Source of the DNA: CAYUWG01 sp964448285
GTDB taxonomy: Bacteria > Bacteroidota > Ignavibacteria > SZUA-365
Assembly (NCBI GenBank): GCA_964448285.1
Contig: CAYUWG010000095.1
Span: forward strand, 1-11,589
Direction of reading: 5' to 3'
Length of the DNA stretch: 11,589 nt
The notes under the pieces are model-generated. The model ran no database searches. It was not told where the DNA came from and saw nothing but the letters and a program-made list of their open reading frames with translations. The translations under genes were made by a program, and so were the position numbers. Numbering within the stretch: the stretch's first letter is position 1; each line of letters starts with the position of its first letter. Shown piece by piece: positions 1 through 6,614 of this stretch.

Positions 1-2205
1 TGTGAGAAAAAGATCTTCGTGCCTTCAGCGGCAAAGCGTCTTGGATGCACAGTGACAATGAGCGTTTTGGGTATCGATTCAACGAGCGGCAAATACACCC
101 CAAATCCGATCATCGTCACATCAGTGATTACGAACATCGGTATTGAAGCGGTATCGGATCCTGCAGCCAATATTCTTCTTCCACCGGAAGCAGCGTTCAC
201 CGGTCCGAATCCACAGACCGGAGTGATCAGACCTTTGAGTAAGAAAATCCTTCAAGCGCAGGAGCGGGACACGATTCAATGGGCAATAGGAATCGGCGTA
301 CAATCCCCACCGAAAACAATCCGGTTTGTGGTCGAACCCTTTAGCCTTCTCGATACGATCGTCAATTCTTGCTTCGTATTTATCGACCTACCGAGATCCG
401 TACCGGTACTCGAAGTTGCAACGCGCAAGCAGCGCGTCACGATCGATTCGGTGCGCGGTGGCTACACGCCGATTCCTATTACGCTCGGTGCACTGGTGTC
501 GAACAAAGGAATTGAACCGGCAGAGAATGCGACGGTGACGCTGAATCTTTCACCCGGACTTCAACTTGCACCGGGAGAGACGGCAACGAAATCGCTCGCT
601 TCATCGCTTTCACCCCGCAAAGCTGACAGCGTGTTCTGGCAGGTGCTCGCTGCACCGGCGTCCGTTCAGCGCGTGTTACCGTTTTCCGTTCACACCCGTT
701 CGGACCGAAGCATCGAAGCGATTGCGCAAGATTCGGTATTGCTTCCACCGATGTTTCCTGTGTTCGATGCAACGTGTACCGCGCCAGCTAAGCTTGTGCG
801 CACCGGTCCATCCGGCACTTTCGCTCCGAATCCGTTCACCGTGGAAATACGTTGCCGCAATGTTGGCTCGTATGAAGCACGAAACGTTCGCGCGACACTC
901 ACATTGCCTCAGGACGTTGAGCTTGTCACACCGACGGAACCGTTGACGAAAACGTTCACGCCATCAATGATGGGTATCCATCAGTTGGGCGATCCCATCC
1001 CGATGCTCTCGTGGCAGGTACGCTACACGGGCAATCCTCAGGCCGATACGCCGCTGCGATTTCCGTTCATCGTCAATGCAACGAATCCGCTCGACACGGT
1101 GACACTGAGTCACGGTCCGCTGGTTTGCGCAACCATGGTTCCGGGCGACACGGTGACCGTGCGCTTCGCGTGCGACCTCGATGCGCCGGATCGCTTGACG
1201 AGCAATGGAAAGATTCTCTCACCGAATCCGGCAGTCGTATCGTATTCCGTCGTCAACCTTGCCGGATATGCAAGAACACTGGAGCGTGTGCGGCTCGACA
1301 TTCCACAATCGGATATCGACTCGGTGGATGCAGGAACGCCGCCGGCACGCACGCCCAACGTCGTGATGCAGCAAGGAGATACTGCGCGCTTCACCTGGCT
1401 TGTGACGTTCAGCGGGAGGTTGAATGCCCGCAGCGTTCCGATGACTGCCACAGCGCATTTCGATTTTGGCGATTCGATCATGTGCACGAAGTCCGTCGTC
1501 ATCGAACCGCTCGCTGCGGATGTGCTTTGCACGCTCGCTTCGTCGGCTGGTTCGATTCGGTACAGAACGGATTCGTTACGCTATGATCCGCAGACGTTCC
1601 TTGTAAGGACAGAAGTGGAGAACTCCGGCGGAGTGCGTCTGACGAACGTGCGCGCAATGCTGGAGTGGACCGACCCGAGCGGTTTGAGCATGATCGAGTT
1701 CGATCCCGGTTATCCGGACAACAGCAATCCCAAGCGGAGCGATGCACTGGAAGCAGGATCGAAGGAGACCTTCGACTGGGGCTTGCGCATGACGCCGAAT
1801 GTCTTTGCTCAGGACACCATTCGGGTCTGCTTCACGCTGCGGCATTGGAGCGACCAGACGCCGGTCGTCGCGAATGCCTGCCGGACGTGCGTGACGATCG
1901 AACCGAAGATTACGGTGGGTGTGATGAATGAATCACGTCCGGAGAGTGTCATGCTTCATCAGAATCATCCGAATCCCACAGATCACGAAACCACGATTTC
2001 GTTCACGTTGAAACAAAGAGAAATCGTGCGGCTGGAAATCCTAGATCTTTATGGGAGGAAAGTTTCGGTCCTGTCAGACGGAGCGTTCGAAGCTGGCTCG
2101 TATCGCGTTCGCGCTGACACGAGAATGTTGAAAAATGGAGTGTATGCATACGTCCTGCACACGGGGTCACGTATCCAGTCACGCATGATGATTGTTTCCA
2201 GATAG
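1..2205 (+). CDS. Large secreted repeat protein with T9SS sorting domain (5'-truncated)
   Basis: The reading frame is open at the window edge. The first residues (C-E-K-K-I-F-V-P) align with the end of a preceding repeat, so the true start lies upstream and the GTG at 19 is internal. Numbering residues from that GTG, five divergent units of about 120 residues follow: roughly 1-125, 126-244, 245-375, 376-499 and 500-635. Each begins near a motif such as YTPNP, YTPIP, FAPNP or LSPNP. Each then has an NxG-like turn and, late in the unit, a Trp in contexts such as DTIQW, DSVFW and ETFDW. This looks like tandem beta-sandwich (Ig/CARDB/DUF11-like) modules. Residues about 644-728 form a T9SS type A sorting domain: the HQNHPNP motif, then LDLYGRKV, then GVYAYVL and a basic end. 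The protein is therefore probably exported by the Sec and type IX systems and anchored on, or released from, the cell surface. No catalytic domain is visible in this part; adhesion or a structural role is only a guess. Confidence 0.88.
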   Translation, partial: CEKKIFVPSAAKRLGCTVTMSVLGIDSTSGKYTPNPIIVTSVITNIGIEAVSDPAANILLPPEAAFTGPNPQTGVIRPLSKKILQAQERDTIQWAIGIGVQSPPKTIRFVVEPFSLLDTIVNSCFVFIDLPRSVPVLEVATRKQRVTIDSVRGGYTPIPITLGALVSNKGIEPAENATVTLNLSPGLQLAPGETATKSLASSLSPRKADSVFWQVLAAPASVQRVLPFSVHTRSDRSIEAIAQDSVLLPPMFPVFDATCTAPAKLVRTGPSGTFAPNPFTVEIRCRNVGSYEARNVRATLTLPQDVELVTPTEPLTKTFTPSMMGIHQLGDPIPMLSWQVRYTGNPQADTPLRFPFIVNATNPLDTVTLSHGPLVCATMVPGDTVTVRFACDLDAPDRLTSNGKILSPNPAVVSYSVVNLAGYARTLERVRLDIPQSDIDSVDAGTPPARTPNVVMQQGDTARFTWLVTFSGRLNARSVPMTATAHFDFGDSIMCTKSVVIEPLAADVLCTLASSAGSIRYRTDSLRYDPQTFLVRTEVENSGGVRLTNVRAMLEWTDPSGLSMIEFDPGYPDNSNPKRSDALEAGSKETFDWGLRMTPNVFAQDTIRVCFTLRHWSDQTPVVANACRTCVTIEPKITVGVMNESRPESVMLHQNHPNPTDHETTISFTLKQREIVRLEILDLYGRKVSVLSDGAFEAGSYRVRADTRMLKNGVYAYVLHTGSRIQSRMMIVSR
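19..1917 (+). repeat. Five tandem ~120-residue protein repeats
   Basis: These are internal repeats of the secreted protein, with unit starts near nt 19, 394, 751, 1144 and 1516. The units are diverged at the protein level and do not form a DNA-level tandem repeat. The shared landmarks are an aromatic/Leu-x-Pro-x-Pro motif about 25 residues in, a short N-x-G or N-S-G-G turn, and a single conserved Trp before the final strands. Units 3 to 5 contain several Cys residues that the first two mostly lack. Confidence 0.7.
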
Positions 2206-2274
2206 ATTTCCATAAATCCCCTGTGTCAATCGCAGGTGGGCGGTTGTTAGTGGGCGGTTGTGAGGTGTAGAAAG

Positions 2275-2303
2275 ACAAAACTCCACGCGTCGTGGAGTTT
2301 TGT
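2275..2303. terminator. Bidirectional intrinsic terminator
   Basis: A perfect 13-bp inverted repeat (2275-2287 pairing with 2291-2303) closes a 3-nt loop. The stem has a GC-rich core (CTCCACG/CGTGGAG) flanked by AAAA on one side and TTTT on the other, so it can act as a terminator on either strand. It sits between the stop of the T9SS-secreted protein (+) and the stop of secG (-), exactly where convergent genes need a shared terminator. Confidence 0.85.
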
Positions 2304-2335
2304 GATGAAACATACTGTCAGGAAATACAGGGTGA

Positions 2336-2773
2336 TTATTGTCCCGGAACAGGCGGCGGCGGTGGTGGGGGTGGCGCTTGACCAGCGGGCTGTTGCGCCG
2401 GTTGCTGTGGCGGTGGTTGCTGAGGGGACGCTTGTTGTGCCGGTTGCTGCTGTCCGGGTTGCTGCATCTGGCGCTGTTCAGGTGTAAGTGGTTGTTCCGT
2501 TGCGCTGCGCTGAATGATGCTCTCCTCGGTCCCGGCAGTGGGAAGGAAAAACATATTGATTGCGAAGATCAGGAAGGCAAAAATACCCGCAAGAATCCAG
2601 GTCGCTTTTGCAAGCACATCCGAAGCCCGGCGAACACCCAACATCGCTCCAACGCCGCCCGAAGCTCCGCCGAATGCCCCCGAAAGGCCTTGTCCTTTAC
2701 TGCTTTGCATTAAAATGACGACTGTCATCAAGGCGCCGACGAGAACTGTAAGAATCATTAAGAAAGAAAACAT
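2336..2773 (-). CDS. secG: SecG, protein-export translocase subunit with Gln/Pro-rich tail
   Basis: SecG is the small accessory subunit of the SecYEG channel in the inner membrane. The 145-residue product has the SecG layout: membrane segment 1 (about 3-22), the conserved cytoplasmic loop with QSSKGQGLSGAFGG (23-36), GV-RRASD (46-52), and membrane segment 2 (about 58-77). I chose the ATG at 2773 because GGAG lies 5 nt upstream of it. A TTG six codons earlier (2791) is in frame but would fall almost on the predicted transcription start. The odd part is the tail after residue 78. It is low-complexity, rich in Gln and Pro, and contains eight consecutive prolines near the end, making the protein longer than the 75-110 residues usual for SecG. 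The gene lies downstream of the histidine kinase and seems to have its own promoter. Confidence 0.92.
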   Translation of the reverse strand: MFSFLMILTVLVGALMTVVILMQSSKGQGLSGAFGGASGGVGAMLGVRRASDVLAKATWILAGIFAFLIFAINMFFLPTAGTEESIIQRSATEQPLTPEQRQMQQPGQQQPAQQASPQQPPPQQPAQQPAGQAPPPPPPPPVPGQ

Positions 2774-2799
2774 GGTTGCTCCATAGGTCAAACAAACAT

Positions 2800-2830
2800 C
2801 AAACTTATCGGCTCATGCCTCAAAAACCAA
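2800..2830 (-). promoter_or_regulatory. Bacteroidota-type promoter of secG
   Basis: Read on the minus strand, TTG (2830-2828, within TTTTG) is followed by a 20-nt spacer and then TAAGTTTG (2807-2800). This matches the Bacteroidota sigma consensus TTTG / TAnnTTTG at every fixed position. Transcription would start near 2793-2795, leaving a leader of about 20 nt that contains the GGAG ribosome site of secG. The site lies in the 63-nt gap after the histidine kinase, so secG can be expressed apart from the upstream genes. Confidence 0.62.
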
Positions 2831-2836
2831 AAGGGA

Positions 2837-4024
2837 TTACAGCGGCAACTTGATGCGAAAGGTCGTGCCTTTCCCTTCTTCACTGTTCAGAACGTAGAGT
2901 TTTCCTCCATGGTACTGCTCGACGATCCGTCGAGCAAGACTGAGTCCCAAACCCCATCCACGTTTCTTCGTGCTGTATCCCGGTCGGAATATATCTTTCT
3001 TCAGACGCATGTCTAATCCTTTTCCACTGTCGGTGACATCGACGAGGGCAGAGCGGGAAGTGATCGTTGCCTTGAGTGTAATCGAACCCTCATCACCTTC
3101 GATTGCATCGAGCGCATTCTTCAGAAGGTTTTCCAACACCCACTCGAAAAGCTCTGTGTTGAAGCGAATCATGATCGTCGGGTGTCCATCGACCTGAATC
3201 GAGATGCGTTTTCCCATTTGGGGGATGCGTTTCCTGAAGTATTCAACGCTCTTATAAATCGTATTAACGAGGTTCTGTTCGGTAAGCTCCGGCTTCGAGC
3301 CGATCTTCGAAAAGCGCAGAGCGATTCTATTCAGACGTTCAACGTCATTCCCCATTTCCCTTATGATCGACTTCATTTCCTCCGGTGCGTCATCGAAGCC
3401 CTTCAATAACTCAAGCCAGCCAAGCATGCTCGATAACGGCGTTCCGAGTTGATGAGCGGTTTCCTTTGACAGACCCACCCAAATGTTTGCCTGTTCGTTT
3501 CTCTTGATGTAACTGAATCCGATATAACCGATCAGCACGAAAAGACTGCCGACGATGATTTCGACATACGGCAAGGCCTGAAGCGCTCGCACAAGGTCGG
3601 ATTCTTCGTAGTAGATGTACTGCGTTACGATCGTATCCTGATAGACGAGTGCAATCGGGGGATTGCGTTCCTTCATACGGTCTCGTTCCCGTGTCAGAAA
3701 TTCGATGTACTGCTCATGCGTCATGCTCGAATCGTATTCGATGTTCTTCGAACCGGACGGTACATGATTCGGGTCTGCGATGATGACGGGAAAATCGATC
3801 TTGTTGATGATCTCCTCGGTAATCAAAGTCAGGTCGGAATTCTCAGAGGCAAGCTCGCTCCCGATGTACTCAAGGGACTTCACATAGAGATCTGCATAAC
3901 GATGTTCTTTTTCCTGCAATTGCTGAACGATCGTTTGCGTGTAGAAAAGCAGTCCGATCACCAAGCCCAAAGCGAGGACGACGAGGAAGAGTTTGAAGTT
4001 TGCGGATAGTGTTTGTCGTGCCAA
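2837..4024 (-). CDS. Orphan membrane sensor histidine kinase
   Basis: The 395-residue product is a two-component sensor kinase. Membrane segment 1 (about 12-28) and segment 2 (about 153-173) bracket an extracytoplasmic sensor region of about 125 residues that I do not recognise. The cytoplasmic part has an H-box KETAHQLGTPLSS with the phospho-acceptor H191, then the HATPase_c boxes: N303 in LLKNALDA, DSGKG (332-336), FRPGYST (346-352) and GWGLGLSLARR (356-366). Gln follows the phospho-acceptor His where HisKA kinases normally have Glu or Asp, while the Thr four residues on (T195) is kept. The start is TTG at 4024, supported by GAGG 5 nt upstream; that GAGG overlaps the TGA stop of the glycosyltransferase, so translation is probably coupled. 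No response regulator gene is in the window, so its partner and signal are unknown. Confidence 0.9.
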   Translation of the reverse strand: MARQTLSANFKLFLVVLALGLVIGLLFYTQTIVQQLQEKEHRYADLYVKSLEYIGSELASENSDLTLITEEIINKIDFPVIIADPNHVPSGSKNIEYDSSMTHEQYIEFLTRERDRMKERNPPIALVYQDTIVTQYIYYEESDLVRALQALPYVEIIVGSLFVLIGYIGFSYIKRNEQANIWVGLSKETAHQLGTPLSSMLGWLELLKGFDDAPEEMKSIIREMGNDVERLNRIALRFSKIGSKPELTEQNLVNTIYKSVEYFRKRIPQMGKRISIQVDGHPTIMIRFNTELFEWVLENLLKNALDAIEGDEGSITLKATITSRSALVDVTDSGKGLDMRLKKDIFRPGYSTKKRGWGLGLSLARRIVEQYHGGKLYVLNSEEGKGTTFRIKLPL

Positions 4025-4031
4025 CAGTGCC

Positions 4032-4682
4032 TCAGGAAGCGTTGGAGATTTTCGCAGTCGAGCACCGTGAGTCCACAGACTCGCGATGATAGACGTACGT
4101 TGGATAATCGACCTTCTCTATGGTGAATTTTTCTGAAAGGCGGAGAAAGAGGTCATAGTCCTCCGCATAGCAGTCCCTCCACATCCCGGCCCTTTCGATG
4201 ACGTGCTTCTTCAAAAAGAAAGTTCCACCGACAATGCAATCCTGAATGGGAACGAGTGTGCTTCTATCCTGTGCATCAGGAACGAATCTATCCTCCTCAT
4301 TGCCTATTAACACGATCCCTCCATGAAGTCCGTCGAGGGTTGGATGCTGCATCAGATGCCGTATTCGCAACGAGAGATGGTCCGGAAGATATTCGTCATC
4401 GGAATCGAGGAAGGTGAGATAGCTTCCTCGGGAAGCTTCACAGCCGCGGTTCCTGCTGAAAGAAGGTCCGATGTTCTCATGGTAATCGTAACGGATTCGT
4501 GAGTCATCGGCAGAAAACGACCTGACGATTTCGAATGTGTCATCGGTCGAGCCGTCGTCTTGAATGAGGAGTTCCCATGCAGGATATGTTTGGTTGATGA
4601 CGGAACGGATTGCTCTTCCGAGAACCGAAGCACGGTTGAACGTGGGCAGAATGATCGAAACGAGTGGTTTTTCGAAAGACAT
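4032..4682 (-). CDS. Family 2 glycosyltransferase (GT-A fold)
   Basis: The 216-residue product is a cytoplasmic GT2 enzyme that would transfer a sugar from a nucleotide-sugar donor, most likely for a surface polysaccharide or glycan. Visible motifs are VSIILPTFNR (8-17) at the first strand, QDDGSTDDT (41-49) for nucleotide binding, FLDSDDE (91-97) holding the DxD metal site, and an E-D pair at 174-175 (AEDYD) in the position of the catalytic base. No membrane segment is seen, and the C-terminus is short for the family. I placed the start at the ATG at 4682 because GT2 proteins usually begin just before the VSIILPTFNR strand. The in-frame ATG at 4754 would add 24 residues of unlike composition. 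GGAG precedes the chosen ATG by only 2 nt, so the start is somewhat uncertain. The 7-nt gap to the kinase indicates one operon. The sugar and acceptor cannot be inferred. Confidence 0.87.
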   Translation of the reverse strand: MSFEKPLVSIILPTFNRASVLGRAIRSVINQTYPAWELLIQDDGSTDDTFEIVRSFSADDSRIRYDYHENIGPSFSRNRGCEASRGSYLTFLDSDDEYLPDHLSLRIRHLMQHPTLDGLHGGIVLIGNEEDRFVPDAQDRSTLVPIQDCIVGGTFFLKKHVIERAGMWRDCYAEDYDLFLRLSEKFTIEKVDYPTYVYHRESVDSRCSTAKISNAS

Positions 4683-4706
4683 AACTCCACAGGCAAAATA
4701 CAGACC

Positions 4707-4821
4707 CTTGCAAGCGAGTGCAATGCAGGAGCGAATGGCGTTCCTCCTGCACAACCTGATAGTGCAGGCCCAATTGGTAAAGTGTACGGATGACCGTAAA
4801 TTTACACGCTTTGGACGACCG
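4707..4821. promoter_or_regulatory. Divergent control region with several dyads and a direct repeat
   Basis: The 153-nt gap between the glycosyltransferase (-) and yicC (+) contains CTTGCAAG (4707-4714), a 7-bp inverted repeat CCTGCAC-N9-GTGCAGG (4746-4768), CCAATTGG (4770-4777), GTAAATTTAC (4796-4805), and a direct repeat GGAYGACCG at 4788-4796 and 4813-4821. The dyad at 4746-4768 has no T-tract on either side, so it is not a terminator. Operator function is an inference. Confidence 0.4.
4774..4804 (+). promoter_or_regulatory. Candidate Bacteroidota-type promoter of the yicC operon
   Basis: TTG (4774-4776), a 20-nt spacer and TAAATTTA (4797-4804) match the consensus TTG / TAnnTTTG except at the last base. 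The spacer length equals that of the secG promoter. Initiation near 4810 would give a leader of about 25 nt before the yicC ATG. Confidence 0.42.
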
Positions 4822-4835
4822 AAAATGAGTTCTCA

Positions 4836-5714
4836 ATGTTAATAAGTATGACCGGATATGGAAATGGAACCGCAACGATGAACGATATCACCGTCAATGC
4901 GGAAATCCGTAGCGTTAACAACCGGTTTTTCGAGTTTTCTGCACGTCTGCCAAAGCACTTGCAAACTCGTGAAAATGAACTGAAAGAGCTTGTGAAGACC
5001 GCGGTTGGAAGAGGAAAGGTCAATCTTAGCGTCACGATAGAGCGGCCAAATTCGAATGCACTTCCGGTGAACGTCAATGTTGACGTCGCGCGGTCTTACG
5101 TAAGCCTCCTTCGAGAACTGCGCGATTCGTCTGGGCTTTCCGGTGAAATTACGCTGGAGACGCTCATGAAATTCTCCGACGTGTTCAGTGTTGAAGAAAA
5201 CGGTGAGCTTGCCGAACACGAATGGCAGGCGGTGCTGTCGTCGGTCGGCTCCGCCGTTGCGATGCTTACCGAAATGCGACGGAATGAAGGCGAGGCACTC
5301 GCGCGCGATCTCCACGAGCGCATCGTCGTCATTGCCGCCGCAGTGAACGGTATAGAAGAACTTTCGCACGGGAGAGCGGAAATCGAGCGCACCCGAATCC
5401 GCGATCGTGTTGCACAAATTCTTGGAGAGGAAAAACTGGATCAGGATCGGCTAGAACTTGAAATCGTTCTGATGGCCGACAAGATGGATATCACCGAGGA
5501 GTTGGTGCGTTTCCGTAGTCACCTGGATTTCTTTCGCCAATCGCTCGAAGGCGAGTCCTCTGAAGGGCGGAAGATCGGATTCTTACTCCAGGAAATGAAC
5601 CGCGAGGCAAACACGATCGGGGCAAAGGCGAACGATGCGCAGATCGCGAGACACGTCGTGACATTGAAGGAAGAATTGGAACGTATTCGAGAACAAATAC
5701 AGAACGTCGAGTAA
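4836..5714 (+). CDS. yicC: YicC/YloC family endoribonuclease
   Basis: The 292-residue product is close in length to E. coli YicC (287). That family acts as an endoribonuclease in the cytoplasm and has been linked to small-RNA turnover. The N-terminus MLISMTGYG matches the family signature (M-x-x-SMT-G/A), which fixes the start at 4836 rather than at the internal ATG at 4848. EIRSVNNRFFE near residue 24 is the second conserved block. The C-terminal DUF1732 region is intact, with GRKIGFLLQEMNREANTIG (about 244-262), then the KANDA segment and a helical, coiled-coil-prone end. Only a weak Shine-Dalgarno-like sequence is present. The gene opens a plus-strand run and ends 4 nt before gmk, an arrangement also seen in Bacillus (yloC-remA-gmk-rpoZ-coaBC); remA is absent here. 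Confidence 0.94.
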   Translation: MLISMTGYGNGTATMNDITVNAEIRSVNNRFFEFSARLPKHLQTRENELKELVKTAVGRGKVNLSVTIERPNSNALPVNVNVDVARSYVSLLRELRDSSGLSGEITLETLMKFSDVFSVEENGELAEHEWQAVLSSVGSAVAMLTEMRRNEGEALARDLHERIVVIAAAVNGIEELSHGRAEIERTRIRDRVAQILGEEKLDQDRLELEIVLMADKMDITEELVRFRSHLDFFRQSLEGESSEGRKIGFLLQEMNREANTIGAKANDAQIARHVVTLKEELERIREQIQNVE

Positions 5715-5718
5715 CCCA

Positions 5719-6294
5719 ATGCTCATCGTGATCTCGGCTCCGAGTGGCGCAGGTAAGACCACTATCGCTCAGATGATTCGCCGGCATTTTCCCGAGTTGG
5801 AGTTTTCCGTTTCAGCGACAACTCGACCGAAACGGAACAACGAACAGCATGGCACGGATTACTACTTCCTTTCACCTGAGCAATTCGAAGAATGGGAGCG
5901 TGAAGGCGCATTCGTCGAGACGGAGACTGTTTTCGGCAACAGGTACGGGACGCTGAAAAGCGAAATTGAACGACGATTGCATCAAGACAAGCACGTGCTC
6001 TTCGATGTCGATGTCAAAGGTGCGCTCTCGTTGCGTCGCGCCTATCCGAATGATTCGGTTTTGATTTTCCTCGTGCCGCCAAGCATGGATGCATTGCAAG
6101 AAAGACTGGTGCATCGCAATGCCAACAGCGAGAGCGATATCGCACTGCGCCTGGAACGCGCGGAGTGGGAGTTGCAGCAGGCGCCCCATTTCGATTTCAC
6201 GGTCGTCAATGGCGACCTCCATACCGCCGTCAATGAAGTTGCTCGATACGTCGCAAAGAGTATCGGGCAACTACCGATAGAAGAAATTCAATAA
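5719..6294 (+). CDS. gmk: Guanylate kinase
   Basis: Guanylate kinase converts GMP (or dGMP) and ATP to GDP (or dGDP) and ADP, an essential step in GTP supply. The 191-residue product has the P-loop SAPSGAGKTT (6-15), the GMP-binding stretch SVSATTRPKR (30-39) followed by GTDYYF (45-50), the acidic strand FDVDVKGAL in the position of the usual EIDWQGA block, and the lid arginines in LQERLVHR and ALRLERAE. Length is normal. The segment after the TTR motif (NNEQHG) differs from the more common PGEVDG form, a conservative difference. The ATG lies 4 nt after the yicC stop, so the two are co-transcribed and probably coupled; the Shine-Dalgarno is weak. The stop is 29 nt before the preferred rpoZ start. 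Confidence 0.97.
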   Translation: MLIVISAPSGAGKTTIAQMIRRHFPELEFSVSATTRPKRNNEQHGTDYYFLSPEQFEEWEREGAFVETETVFGNRYGTLKSEIERRLHQDKHVLFDVDVKGALSLRRAYPNDSVLIFLVPPSMDALQERLVHRNANSESDIALRLERAEWELQQAPHFDFTVVNGDLHTAVNEVARYVAKSIGQLPIEEIQ

Positions 6295-6323
6295 TGCATG
6301 TTTCACTCAATACAGGATCAATG

Positions 6324-6614
6324 ATGACACTTCAACCGCTCGACCTGCGTGACCTCGACCGTCACGCCGAGAACATTTATGAAGCTATCGTCGTGCTCTC
6401 AAAGCGAGCACGCCAGATTAACGAAGAGCTGAAGATTCGGCTCAATCAGGAGTTGGAGAACTTCACGACGCATAACGATTCCGAAGAGGAGATCGAGAAC
6501 AACCCCGAGCAAATCCGCATCAGTCTCGAATACGAGCGCATGTTGAAACCGACACAGGCGGCAGTGGAAGACTTGCTCGGCGACAGGCTGACGTTCCGCT
6601 ACAAAGAGGATTGA
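6324..6614 (+). CDS. rpoZ: RNA polymerase omega subunit
   Basis: Omega is the small subunit that helps assemble and stabilise the beta' subunit of RNA polymerase. The 96-residue product carries the omega signature NIYEAIVVLSKRARQINEELK near its N-terminus, equivalent to the VLVAARRARQ helix of E. coli omega. A Glu/Asp-rich middle and a short charged C-terminal region follow. The frame is open back to an ATG at 6294 that overlaps the gmk stop. I prefer the ATG at 6324 because AGGA (6314-6317) lies 6 nt ahead, and the shorter protein starts where relatives usually do; the ATG at 6321 is the near alternative. The TGA stop is followed at once, in the same frame, by the TTG start of coaBC. The position between gmk and coaBC is a known conserved arrangement and supports the call despite weak overall similarity. 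Confidence 0.9.
   Translation: MTLQPLDLRDLDRHAENIYEAIVVLSKRARQINEELKIRLNQELENFTTHNDSEEEIENNPEQIRISLEYERMLKPTQAAVEDLLGDRLTFRYKED

Noticed and set aside
19..21. GTG as the start of the first gene
   Set aside because: The frame is open to base 1 and the residues before it align with the end of a preceding repeat. There is no signal peptide after this GTG, although a T9SS cargo needs one.
2236..2261. Tandem direct repeat GTGGGCGGTTGT (2236-2247 and 2250-2261)
   Set aside because: Only two copies with a 14-nt period, next to a terminator. It is probably a local duplication and shows no sign of a CRISPR or iteron array.
2774..2791. TTG at 2791 as the secG start
   Set aside because: It would lie at or next to the predicted transcription start and has no ribosome site, while the ATG at 2773 has GGAG at 5 nt and gives a typical SecG N-terminus.
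4693..4723. TTG-N20-TATTTTGC on the minus strand as the glycosyltransferase promoter
   Set aside because: The -7 part matches only 4 of 6 fixed bases, and initiation there would leave almost no leader. Too weak to list as a feature.
4683..4754. Longer glycosyltransferase starting at 4754
   Set aside because: The extra 24 residues are unlike GT2 N-termini, and the stretch overlaps the dyad-rich control region.
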